Source: Dehalococcoidales bacterium
Lineage (GTDB): Bacteria > Chloroflexota > Dehalococcoidia > Lucifugimonadales > Lucifugimonadaceae
NCBI GenBank assembly: GCA_009937255.1
Contig: JAACCT010000020.1
Coordinates: 1 to 61,504 of the forward strand
Length of the DNA: 61,504 bases
Reading direction: 5' to 3'
Part shown: one piece after another, positions 37,238-45,408 of the stretch
How positions within the stretch are numbered: position 1 is the first letter of the stretch
How the letters are laid out: every line of letters starts with the position of its first letter
Translations under genes and position numbers: made by a program
Notes under the pieces: generated by a model
Told to the model about the DNA's origin: nothing
Databases searched by the model: none
The model's input: the letters and a program-made list of their open reading frames with translations, nothing else

Positions 37238-38707
37238 TTAATTAAGAATGTTTATTGCATTATCAAGTCTCTTAATTGAACTTTCTCTACCAATAACCTT
37301 CATAGTGTCAAATAAAGGAGGGGATTCTTTTCTTCCTGTTAAAGCAATTCTAATAGGGAAAAAAAGTTGACCTGCTTTAAGATTGAGATCTTCAGCAAGT
37401 TTTCTAAATTGAACTTCTAAATTTTCAGGTTCAAATTCTTCAATTTTAATAATTAATTCGATTAATTTTTTTAATCCTTCAATGATTTGAAAAGATTCAA
37501 CTTTTTTCGGTAATAATTTTTCTTTTTCTATCTTAAAGTTGTCATAAAAAAAATATTCTACAAGGTAACTTGATTCTGAAAAAGTTTTTAATCTTTCCTT
37601 TATTAAAGGAGTTATGGATGAAATTTTTGAAATTAATATATTAGAATCAACACTATCACTTAAAAGTCCTCCTGATTTAATATCTTTATTAATTTCATTT
37701 AGAATATATTTTGATAACTCTTCATCATTTAAATTTCTAATATAAGAACCATTCATCCATTCAAGTTTTTCTGGATCAAAAACAGCAGGATGACCTAAAA
37801 TTCTTTTTATAGTAAATTTTTCAATAATTTCTGATAAATTCATTATTTCTTTGTTGTCACCCGGAGACCAACCTAATAACGCTAAAAAATTTAATAAAGC
37901 TTCAGGCAAGTATCCTTTTTCTTTATATTCAAGAGCAGACTCAGCTCCATGTCTTTTTGATAACTTCGATTTATCTTTTCCTAGAATAAGAGGGACATGA
38001 ACATATTTAGGTAGATTCCAATCTAATGCATCATGAATTAATACATGCCTAGGAGTACTAGATATCCATTCTTCTCCTCTTATGATGTGAGAAATTTTCA
38101 TTTCATGATCATCTACAACGTGAGCTAAATGATAAGTAGGCATACCATCTGATTTTAAAATCACAAAATCATCTATTTCTTTTAGATCAAAAGAAACATT
38201 TCCTCTGATTTCATCATAAAATGGTTTAGCTCCAGAATCAGGAACTTTAAATCTTATGACTATAGGATTTAAAGTGGAATTGTTAGCATTATATTGTTCA
38301 TGAGTAATTTCTTTATATCTGCCTCTATTATCGTATCTTGGGGGTCTTTTCTCTCTAATTTGTTGTTTTCTTAATTCTTCAAGTTCTTCAGAAGTAGTAT
38401 CGTCATAATATGCCCATCCAGCATCTATTAATTCTTTTGCAACTTTTATATAATCTTCTTGTTTTTCAGATTGTCTTATAGGTCCTTCATCCCATTTTAT
38501 ACCTAACCAGTTAAGGCTAGATATTATAGAATCTTCAGAATCTTTATCGTATCTATTTTGGTCGGTATCTTCAATTCTAAGTATAAATGTACCATTATTG
38601 GCTTTAGCAAATAACCAATTGAAAATTGCTGTTCTAACACCTCCAATATGAAGATTACCTGTAGGACTTGGTGCAAACCTTACTCTTATTTTATCTGTAT
38701 TATTCAT
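37238..38707 (-). CDS. gltX: Glutamyl-tRNA synthetase
   Basis: 489-aa class I synthetase: FAPSPTGNLHIGGVRTAIFNWL (HIGH motif, ~10-31), EDTDQNR, GEEWISSTPRH, and KDKSKLSKRHG (KMSKS) near residue 245, with a full anticodon-binding C-terminal half. Whether it is discriminating cannot be read directly. It overlaps the rluD-like gene by 8 bp. Confidence 0.95.
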   Translation of the reverse strand: MNNTDKIRVRFAPSPTGNLHIGGVRTAIFNWLFAKANNGTFILRIEDTDQNRYDKDSEDSIISSLNWLGIKWDEGPIRQSEKQEDYIKVAKELIDAGWAYYDDTTSEELEELRKQQIREKRPPRYDNRGRYKEITHEQYNANNSTLNPIVIRFKVPDSGAKPFYDEIRGNVSFDLKEIDDFVILKSDGMPTYHLAHVVDDHEMKISHIIRGEEWISSTPRHVLIHDALDWNLPKYVHVPLILGKDKSKLSKRHGAESALEYKEKGYLPEALLNFLALLGWSPGDNKEIMNLSEIIEKFTIKRILGHPAVFDPEKLEWMNGSYIRNLNDEELSKYILNEINKDIKSGGLLSDSVDSNILISKISSITPLIKERLKTFSESSYLVEYFFYDNFKIEKEKLLPKKVESFQIIEGLKKLIELIIKIEEFEPENLEVQFRKLAEDLNLKAGQLFFPIRIALTGRKESPPLFDTMKVIGRESSIKRLDNAINILN

Positions 38708-39584
38708 TATTTATTTGTTGTAAATATTCTAATAAATCTTTTGGTAATTTAGAAGAAAATTTTACTTTATTTTTTTTTATCGGATGTAAAAATTCTAGAT
38801 TCGAGCTATGTAAAAATGGTCGATCTAAAGAACTGTTTTTATTACTATAAACCTTATCTCCTACAATTGGATGGCCTAATTCTTCAAAATGAACCCTTAT
38901 TTGATGAGTTCTTCCTGTATATAATTTGATATCAACTAATGTGTTTTCTGAGTAACTTTTAATAGTTTTATATAGAGTTTTGGATTCTTTACCACCTGAT
39001 AAAACCTTCCTCTTTAAAGGATCTTTAGGATCCCTAGATATTGGAGCGTTTATAATTGCTTCTTTTCTTTTTGGAATTCCGTGAATTAAGGCTGTGTAAT
39101 TTCTATTAATTTCTCTATTTAAAATCATATTTTTTAATTTTTCGTATGATTTTTGATTTCTAGAAAAAATCATTAAACCAGTTGTTCCTTTATCTAACCT
39201 ATGTACAATACCTGGACGTTCTGGATCACCAACATTTTTTATTTCTGGATAATCATCAATAATAGATCCATTTATTGTTCCAAAATGATTATTGTTTAAA
39301 CCATGAGTGATTATATTTTTGGGTTTATTAATAATCATAATATCTTCATCGACATATACATAATCTAAATTAATTTTTGACTTACAATTTTTTTTATTTG
39401 GTAATTGTAAAATTATTTTTGTGTCAGTAGAAATAAATTGTGATTTTTTTTTTGCAATAATACCGTTTACAATGCATTTATTACTATTTATTAATTTTGT
39501 GATATTTTCTCTAGATAGATTAGTATTTTCAGCTATTAGTTTATCTAGCCTGCCATTATTTGATGTAGTAATTTCAATATTCAT
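38700..39584 (-). CDS. RluA/RluD-family pseudouridine synthase
   Basis: 294-aa protein with an N-terminal S4 domain (GRLDKLIAENTNLSRENITKLI) and the catalytic motif PGIVHRLDKGTTGLMIFSRN, whose Asp performs pseudouridylation. YTGRTHQIRVHFEELGHPIVGDKVY is also conserved. The architecture is that of RluD (23S rRNA). It lies 2 bp after lspA, the common lspA-rluD pair. Confidence 0.9.
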   Translation of the reverse strand: MNIEITTSNNGRLDKLIAENTNLSRENITKLINSNKCIVNGIIAKKKSQFISTDTKIILQLPNKKNCKSKINLDYVYVDEDIMIINKPKNIITHGLNNNHFGTINGSIIDDYPEIKNVGDPERPGIVHRLDKGTTGLMIFSRNQKSYEKLKNMILNREINRNYTALIHGIPKRKEAIINAPISRDPKDPLKRKVLSGGKESKTLYKTIKSYSENTLVDIKLYTGRTHQIRVHFEELGHPIVGDKVYSNKNSSLDRPFLHSSNLEFLHPIKKNKVKFSSKLPKDLLEYLQQINNE

Positions 39585-39586
39585 GA

Positions 39587-40081
39587 TTATTTTTTTCTAC
39601 TAAATAACAAAACATCTAAAATATAAAGAGTTATAGCTATAGATATTGAAGAGTCTGCAATATTAAAAATTGGCCAAAAACCCACATCAATTAAATCATT
39701 TACATATCCAAATCTTATTCTATCAACAATATTTCCAAGAGCCCCTGCCACTACTAAAGAAATAAATATCCTCATTATTAATTTGGGTTTTTCAATAAAA
39801 ATAAAGTAAATTGTAAAAAATACAGCAACCATAATAGATAGGTATAAAAGTAAATTTCCATAAGATGTAAACAAACTAAATGCTGCTCCAGTGTTTCTAG
39901 CATAAGTTATCTTAATAAACGTATCTGCAGGTATAGATTCACCTAAGTACATGTTTGAATAAACTAAATATTTAGTTATTTGATCTAAAATAAAAACTAA
40001 TGGGACAATTGTAAAAAATATTTTGTCTTTAAATAACCAAGAGGTAATTAATTTATTCCAAATTGAGTTATAATTTTTCAT
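39587..40081 (-). CDS. lspA: Lipoprotein signal peptidase
   Basis: 164-aa protein with four transmembrane helices. The family boxes ITYARNTGAAFSLF, NIVDRIRFGYVNDLIDV and FNIADSSIS carry the two catalytic aspartates. It removes signal peptides from prolipoproteins, such as the candidate at 57943-58173. First gene of the lspA-rluD-gltX-rpsU-purQL run. Confidence 0.93.
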   Translation of the reverse strand: MKNYNSIWNKLITSWLFKDKIFFTIVPLVFILDQITKYLVYSNMYLGESIPADTFIKITYARNTGAAFSLFTSYGNLLLYLSIMVAVFFTIYFIFIEKPKLIMRIFISLVVAGALGNIVDRIRFGYVNDLIDVGFWPIFNIADSSISIAITLYILDVLLFSRKK

Positions 40082-40126
40082 ATATATTATTATACTTATA
40101 AATCAAATAATGAAGTAGGAAAAAAA

Positions 40127-41161
40127 ATGCAAATTGATTTAAGATCTGACACAGTTACTAAACCTTCCCCTGATATGAGAAAAGCTATGGCAAATGCCGA
40201 TGTAGGTGATTATGTTTATGGAGATGATCCTACCGTAAATGCTTTAGAAGAAAAAGCTGCTGATTTGTTTGGAAAAGAAGATGCAATATTTGTTTCATCA
40301 GGAACTCAAGGAAATCTAATTTCAGTATTATCTCAAGCAGGAAGAGGTGATGAAATTTTATTAGGTGATATATGCCATATTTTTTCTTCGGAGGCAGGTG
40401 GAGTGTCAGTTTTAGGAGGCGTAGTAATGTATCCTCTAAAAACAAATACAGATGGAACAATTGATGAAGAAAAAATAACAGAAGCTGTCAAGCCTGATGA
40501 TTACCATAAACCAAATACTAAATTATTTGCTTTTGAAAACTCTCATGGTGGTATTAGTGGGATGCCAATAAATAAAGAATCATCAGATAAAATGGCACTA
40601 GCTGCAAAGAAAAGTGGATTAAGAGTTCATGTTGATGGTGCGAGAATATTTAATGCATCTATTGCTTTAGGAACATCAGTTAAAGATCTTACTGAGCATG
40701 TTGATTCTGTAACATTTTGTCTGTCAAAAGGACTTTCTTGTCCAGTAGGAAGTATTATTGTGGGTGATAACAATCAAATAGCTGAAGCTAGACGAATTAG
40801 AAAATTGTTAGGTTCTGCTATGAGACAGGTTGGAGTTTTAGCATCTTGTGGAATAGTAGCTCTAGACTCTATGATCGAAAGATTGGCTGAAGATCATGAC
40901 AATGCAAAAAAGCTTGCAGTTGGATTATCTGAAATTTCTAAAATTGTAATTAATCCTGATAATATACATACAAATCTTGTAAAATTTAGAGTCCCTCAGA
41001 ATAAAGGATTTGAAGTTTCAGAAAAACTAAAAGATTTAGGTATATTAATAAATGGTTCATATACTGAACTAAGAATGGTTTCTCATTATGGGATTGATTC
41101 AAAAGATATTGATAAAACCATAGAATCTATGTCAGCAGTTATGAATAGTATTTCAGCTTAA
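40127..41161 (+). CDS. ltaE: Low-specificity L-threonine aldolase
   Basis: 344-aa fold-type I PLP enzyme: DLRSDTVTKPSPDMRKAMANADVGDYVYGDDPTV start, SSGTQGNLISVLS and the PLP lysine in TFCLSKGLSCPVGS (~200-213). It cleaves L-threonine/allo-threonine to glycine and acetaldehyde. AGGA lies ~9 bp upstream of the ATG, and TATACT (40091-40096) is a candidate -10. Monocistronic, divergent from lspA. Confidence 0.92.
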   Translation: MQIDLRSDTVTKPSPDMRKAMANADVGDYVYGDDPTVNALEEKAADLFGKEDAIFVSSGTQGNLISVLSQAGRGDEILLGDICHIFSSEAGGVSVLGGVVMYPLKTNTDGTIDEEKITEAVKPDDYHKPNTKLFAFENSHGGISGMPINKESSDKMALAAKKSGLRVHVDGARIFNASIALGTSVKDLTEHVDSVTFCLSKGLSCPVGSIIVGDNNQIAEARRIRKLLGSAMRQVGVLASCGIVALDSMIERLAEDHDNAKKLAVGLSEISKIVINPDNIHTNLVKFRVPQNKGFEVSEKLKDLGILINGSYTELRMVSHYGIDSKDIDKTIESMSAVMNSISA

Positions 41162-41186
41162 AATATTCATATAAATTTATAATTAT

Positions 41187-42500
41187 TTATTCTAACCACA
41201 AGGTTTCAAATCTTTCTTTTAGCTTTTTTTCTATTCCTAATTCTTTTGGTTCATAAAAGTTTCTATTTTTAATTTTTTTTGGGAAATTATCTTTTTTTAT
41301 AAAAGCTGACTTAGCATTATGGTCATAAGTGTAGCCTTCACCCATTCCAAATTCTTTATCAATTTTATTTTCTGCATTAATTAAATGAATTGGAATTTCA
41401 GTAATAGGCTTAGAATCTAATTCCTTCTATGCAGAATTTATAGCTAAATAGGAAGAATTACTTTTTTCTGATAAAGACATATAAATCGTTGTATTAGCAA
41501 GCGGTATTCTACCTTCTGGCATACCTATTTTGCTCACTGAATCATAAGTTGCATTTGCAATAATCATCGCATTCGGATTGGCAAGTCCAATATCCTCAGA
41601 AGCACTTATTATTAATCTTCTAGCAATAAATGTAGGATCTTCTCCATTTTTAAGCATTCTTGCTAAATAGTAAATTGCAGCGTTAGGGTCAGATCCTCTT
41701 ATAGATTTTATAAAAGCTGAAATATTATTATAATGGTGATCACTTTTTTTATCGTAAACTGAATTATTTTCTAGTAATTCTTGAATTATTTCTTTGGATA
41801 TTAGTTTTTCCCCATTCTTTTCTTTTGTTGAAATTACAGATATTTCAAGTGTATCGATAGCTTTTCTTGCATCTCGATTACATCCTGATATTAAAGTATC
41901 TACTACTTTTTTTTCAATTTTTGTATTTTTATAATTTAAATATAATTCTTTATTTTCAAGTATTTTTTTTATAATTTTATTAATTGAATTATTAGTATGA
42001 GACTCAAATTTAAAAACTTTAACTCTTGAAAGTAAGGGATTTATAATAGAAAATCCTGGGTTTTCTGTTGTTGCACCTATAAGAATTATAATTCCTTCTT
42101 CTACTAGAGGTAAAAGTGAATCTTGCTGACTTTTATAAAATCTATGAATTTCATCTAAAAATAAAATAGTTTTATTATTATCTATAGTCCTGTTATTTAT
42201 TATTTCATCAGAAATTTTTCTTATGTCAGCTAGACCAGATGATACAGCCGACAGAGCTTTAAAATTCATATTGGACTGTTCAGCAATTAATTTAGCAAGT
42301 GTAGTTTTACCAGTACCTGGAGGTCCCCAAAGAATCATTGAGGGAATCATATTGTTCTCAATTAGATTTCTTAGGATTTTATCTTTACCTAAAATATGTT
42401 CTTGACCAATAAATTCATCTAGAATTTTTGGTCTCATCTTTGATGATAAAGGTGAATTAGAAAGTAATTCTTTTCTTATGTTGTGTTCAAAAAGTGTCAT
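41187..42500 (-). pseudogene. rarA: Replication-associated recombination protein A, interrupted by one in-frame TAG
   Basis: Complete 437-codon RarA/MgsA frame: MRPKILDEFIGQEHILG, Walker A LWGPPGTGKTTLAKLI, Walker B ILFLDEIHRF, sensor 1 GATTENPGFSIINPLLSR, then the helical tetramerization part. After YLAINSA a TAG (41427-41429, codon 358) interrupts, and the same frame resumes KELDSKPITEIPIHLINAEN and runs to FYEPKELGIEKKLKER, the expected RarA C-terminus, stopping at 41187. The normal residue at the stop is probably Leu. RarA acts at stalled forks. An internally stopped protein would lose ~80 residues including part of the tetramerization domain. Confidence 0.88.
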
Positions 42501-43858
42501 ACAAAATAACTATTAATACTAGTTATTAAATAATTATCATATTCTGGGAAAATAGTCCTTAAATCTAACATTAGAGTATTTTTTTCTAAACGACCAATAA
42601 TAGGTTTTTCTAATGATAATAAATATTTTTCAAATTTATTTAATATTTTTTCATCTATCATAATAATCCCAATACTATCTATGAATGTCTCAGGGAAAGT
42701 ACCTCCACCAATGGTAGATTTAATATTTTTACCTATTTTAAAATATTTATTTGGGATATTTTCTAAAATTCTCTCTGCTCTTAATAATAAATTCTTTTGA
42801 TCTGTTTTTATTAAGTTCCAGACAGGAATTTTTTCATCTAGATCTTCATACAAATATGTATTTAAGGTTTCATTTAAAATATTTAGATTTAATTTATCAA
42901 TTCTTGCAGCTCTTGCCATAGGGTATTTATTTATTTTTTCTAGATACTTTTTATCTCCAATTACTATTCCTGCCTGAGGGCCTCCAAGTAATTTATCTCC
43001 TGAAAATAATCTTATATTTGCTCCATCTTTAACGCTATCAATTACAGTAGGTTCATATGGTAATCCCATTTCTGTAGTATCAATTAAGCTTCCAGAGCCT
43101 AGATCGTGAATTACAGGTATATTTACCTTGTTTCCTAATAATTTTAGCTCTCTTATAGAAACTTCAGATGTAAATCCTTTAATTTTATAATTTGATTTAT
43201 GTACTTTTAGAATTCCAGCTGTTTTACTAGTTATATTCTCTTCATAATCATCAATATAAGTTTTATTAGTTGTACCTACATCAATTATTTTTAAGCCTGA
43301 CATTTTAATTATTTCAGGAATTCTAAACCCACCACCAATTTCTACAGATTCAGATCTTGATACTAAAATTTCTTTGTTCTTACCTAAAGACCCTAAACAA
43401 ATAATTAGAGCCAAAGCATTATTATTAAAAACAGTAGCATCCTCAGCCCCTGTAATTAGTGTTAGTAATTTTGAAATATTATTTATTCTAGAATTTCTTT
43501 TTTTAGATTTGATATCTATTTCTAAATCAATATAGTTACTTAAATTTTCTGCTATTTTACTTGAAGTAGTTTGATTTATAGGAGCTCTTCCTAAATTTGT
43601 ATGGAGTATAACTCCTGTGCCATTAATAACTGCCGTTAGTTCATTTTGCTTATAATCATGAATATTAGATAATATTTTTTTTATAATAATATTTTTTACT
43701 TCTGCTTTAGAATTAGAAGATCTTTTACTGTGATCTTCTCTAAAAGTTTCAAGATTATTATTAATTATTTTTTTTAAAATATTTCTTTTGATTTTTAATA
43801 TAGAAATTTCATTAGATAATAAAATTTCATTAACGCTAGGGATATTTTTAAAATTCAT
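42497..43858 (-). CDS. selA: L-seryl-tRNA(Sec) selenium transferase
   Basis: 453-aa true SelA: NGTGVILHTNLGRAPI, VFNNNALALIICLGSLG, and the PLP lysine motif LFSGDKLLGGPQAGIVIG (~284-301). It converts Ser-tRNA(Sec) to Sec-tRNA(Sec) using selenophosphate. It overlaps rarA by 4 bp. selB, selC and selD are not in this window, so selenocysteine use is suggested, not shown. Divergent from moxR. Confidence 0.92.
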   Translation of the reverse strand: MNFKNIPSVNEILLSNEISILKIKRNILKKIINNNLETFREDHSKRSSNSKAEVKNIIIKKILSNIHDYKQNELTAVINGTGVILHTNLGRAPINQTTSSKIAENLSNYIDLEIDIKSKKRNSRINNISKLLTLITGAEDATVFNNNALALIICLGSLGKNKEILVSRSESVEIGGGFRIPEIIKMSGLKIIDVGTTNKTYIDDYEENITSKTAGILKVHKSNYKIKGFTSEVSIRELKLLGNKVNIPVIHDLGSGSLIDTTEMGLPYEPTVIDSVKDGANIRLFSGDKLLGGPQAGIVIGDKKYLEKINKYPMARAARIDKLNLNILNETLNTYLYEDLDEKIPVWNLIKTDQKNLLLRAERILENIPNKYFKIGKNIKSTIGGGTFPETFIDSIGIIMIDEKILNKFEKYLLSLEKPIIGRLEKNTLMLDLRTIFPEYDNYLITSINSYFV

Positions 43859-43973
43859 ACAATTTATAAATTATTTCTCTTATTTTTCTATCATATGAAT
43901 TGAATGAAAAGAAGAAAGAGTTTATATTTGTTTTAGCTTTTTATTTAAAACACGATAATTTGGAGACTAATCC

Positions 43974-44822
43974 ATGGCTACTCAAAGTTATAAAGAATTA
44001 AACGCAGAAGACTATATAATTGATAAGGAGCCATTTTTTATGCCTACTTCTGATGAAGTAGAAGTATTTCAGGCTGCCTACAATGAAAGAGTTCCTATAT
44101 TGCTCAAAGGGCCTACAGGAACAGGTAAAACAAGATTTGTTGAATATATGTCTTGGAAAATTAATAATAACAAAAACAAAGCTAAAGATATTCCTTGAAT
44201 TACTGTTGCCTGCCATGAAGATTTAACTGCAAGTGACTTAGTCGGTAGATATTTGTTAGATGCAAATGGTACTAGATGGATTGATGGTCCTCTAACTAGA
44301 GCTGTTAAATCTGGTGGGATTTGTTACCTTGATGAGGTAGTAGAAGCAAGAAAAGACACAACGGTTATTATCCATCCATTAACTGATCATAGACGAAGTT
44401 TGAGTATAGATAAATTAGGTCAAGTAATCCAAGCTGATGATGGATTTTTATTAGTAGTGTCATATAATCCTGGCTATCAAAATGCAGTTAAGTACTTAAA
44501 GCATTCAACTAGACAAAGATTTGTTGCTATAGAATTTGATTTCCCTGGAATTGATAGAGAAACAAAAATTATTGCACATGAAGCTGAAATTGATGAAGGA
44601 ATCTCAAATCAATTAGCAGTTTTAGGGCAAAAAATAAGAAATCTTAGAGAACACGGGTTAGAAGAAGGTGCTAGTACAAGGCTTCTTATTTATGCAGGAA
44701 GATTAATAAAGCAAGGAATTGCACCTAAAAGAGCATGTCAAGTTGCATTAACTTGGGGTATTACTGATGAAGCGCAAATTCAGGAAACTGTTGATCAAAT
44801 TGTTTCTTCAATATTTGAGTAA
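43974..44822 (+). pseudogene. MoxR-family AAA+ ATPase (CbbQ/NirQ/NorQ type), interrupted by one in-frame TGA
   Basis: 282-codon frame. Walker A LLKGPTGTGKTRFVEYM (~44-60), then TVACHEDLTASDLVGRYLL, Walker B GGICYLDEVVEARKDTT, and the arginine-finger region KYLKHSTRQRFVAIEFDFP. A TGA at 44196-44198 (codon 75) falls in DIP-stop-ITVAC, where relatives read PLITVAC, so TTA to TGA is the simplest cause. A good GGAG precedes ATG 43974. Relatives remodel metalloenzymes with a NorD/CbbO-type VWA partner, encoded two genes on. Sec is unlikely: the position is normally Leu and I see no convincing SECIS hairpin. Confidence 0.85.
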
Positions 44823-44828
44823 AAAAAT

Positions 44829-45401
44829 TTGAGTTTAGAAAAATATAAAATTTTAGAAAATAAGATTAAAAACAGAACTTCTGATAATAAAATATTAGAA
44901 AATAAAGACTTTATGGTTGCTGCAGTAAGTATATTAATTGAAAAAGATAATCCTGATTTTCCAATCTATATGATCAAAAGAGCCAATGAAGGTCGACATG
45001 CTTTAGAATGGGCTTTTCCGGGTGGAAAAACTGAAAAAATTGATAAAGATTTATCTGATACTGCTAGTCGTGAGACAAATGAAGAAATTGGAGTACCCCT
45101 AAAAGATTTTACTTTGTGGGGAGAATTAGAACCCGTTACAACATTAGGTACAGGATGGATAATTCAACCATATGTAGGTGAAATAAAGAAAAATTCTTTT
45201 ATAAAAAAGAATGTAGAAGAAGTTGAAGATATAGCAAAAATACCACTTTTTAAATTAATTGAAAAAATTAACAATAGATATGTTTCTTTTACAAGTAATG
45301 ATAAAAGAATTGATTCAGAAGCTTATGCTTATGAGGATAAATTAATTTGGGGTGCATCTGCTCGAATGATAGCTCAATTATCAAAAATACTAATAGATTA
45401 G
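44829..45401 (+). CDS. Nudix hydrolase (CoA pyrophosphatase-like)
   Basis: 190 aa. The Nudix box runs from FPGGKTEKIDKDLSDTASRE to TNEEIGV (around residues 64-90), with the REXXEE metal-binding core. The arrangement and the following LEPVTTLGTGWIIQPYV resemble NudL-type CoA diphosphatases. The start is TTG 6 bp after the moxR stop. It is inserted between moxR and the VWA gene, which normally sit together, so a link to their function is possible. Confidence 0.82.
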   Translation: MSLEKYKILENKIKNRTSDNKILENKDFMVAAVSILIEKDNPDFPIYMIKRANEGRHALEWAFPGGKTEKIDKDLSDTASRETNEEIGVPLKDFTLWGELEPVTTLGTGWIIQPYVGEIKKNSFIKKNVEEVEDIAKIPLFKLIEKINNRYVSFTSNDKRIDSEAYAYEDKLIWGASARMIAQLSKILID

Positions 45402-45408
45402 GTTTAAT

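Noticed and set aside
41162-41426. Long intergenic region between ltaE and rarA
   Set aside because: It is coding: the rarA frame continues through it after one TAG.
44196-44260. Selenocysteine at the moxR TGA
   Set aside because: Residue is Leu in relatives, no Cys homolog at this position known to me, and the 60 nt downstream lack a convincing SECIS stem-loop with a G-rich apical loop.
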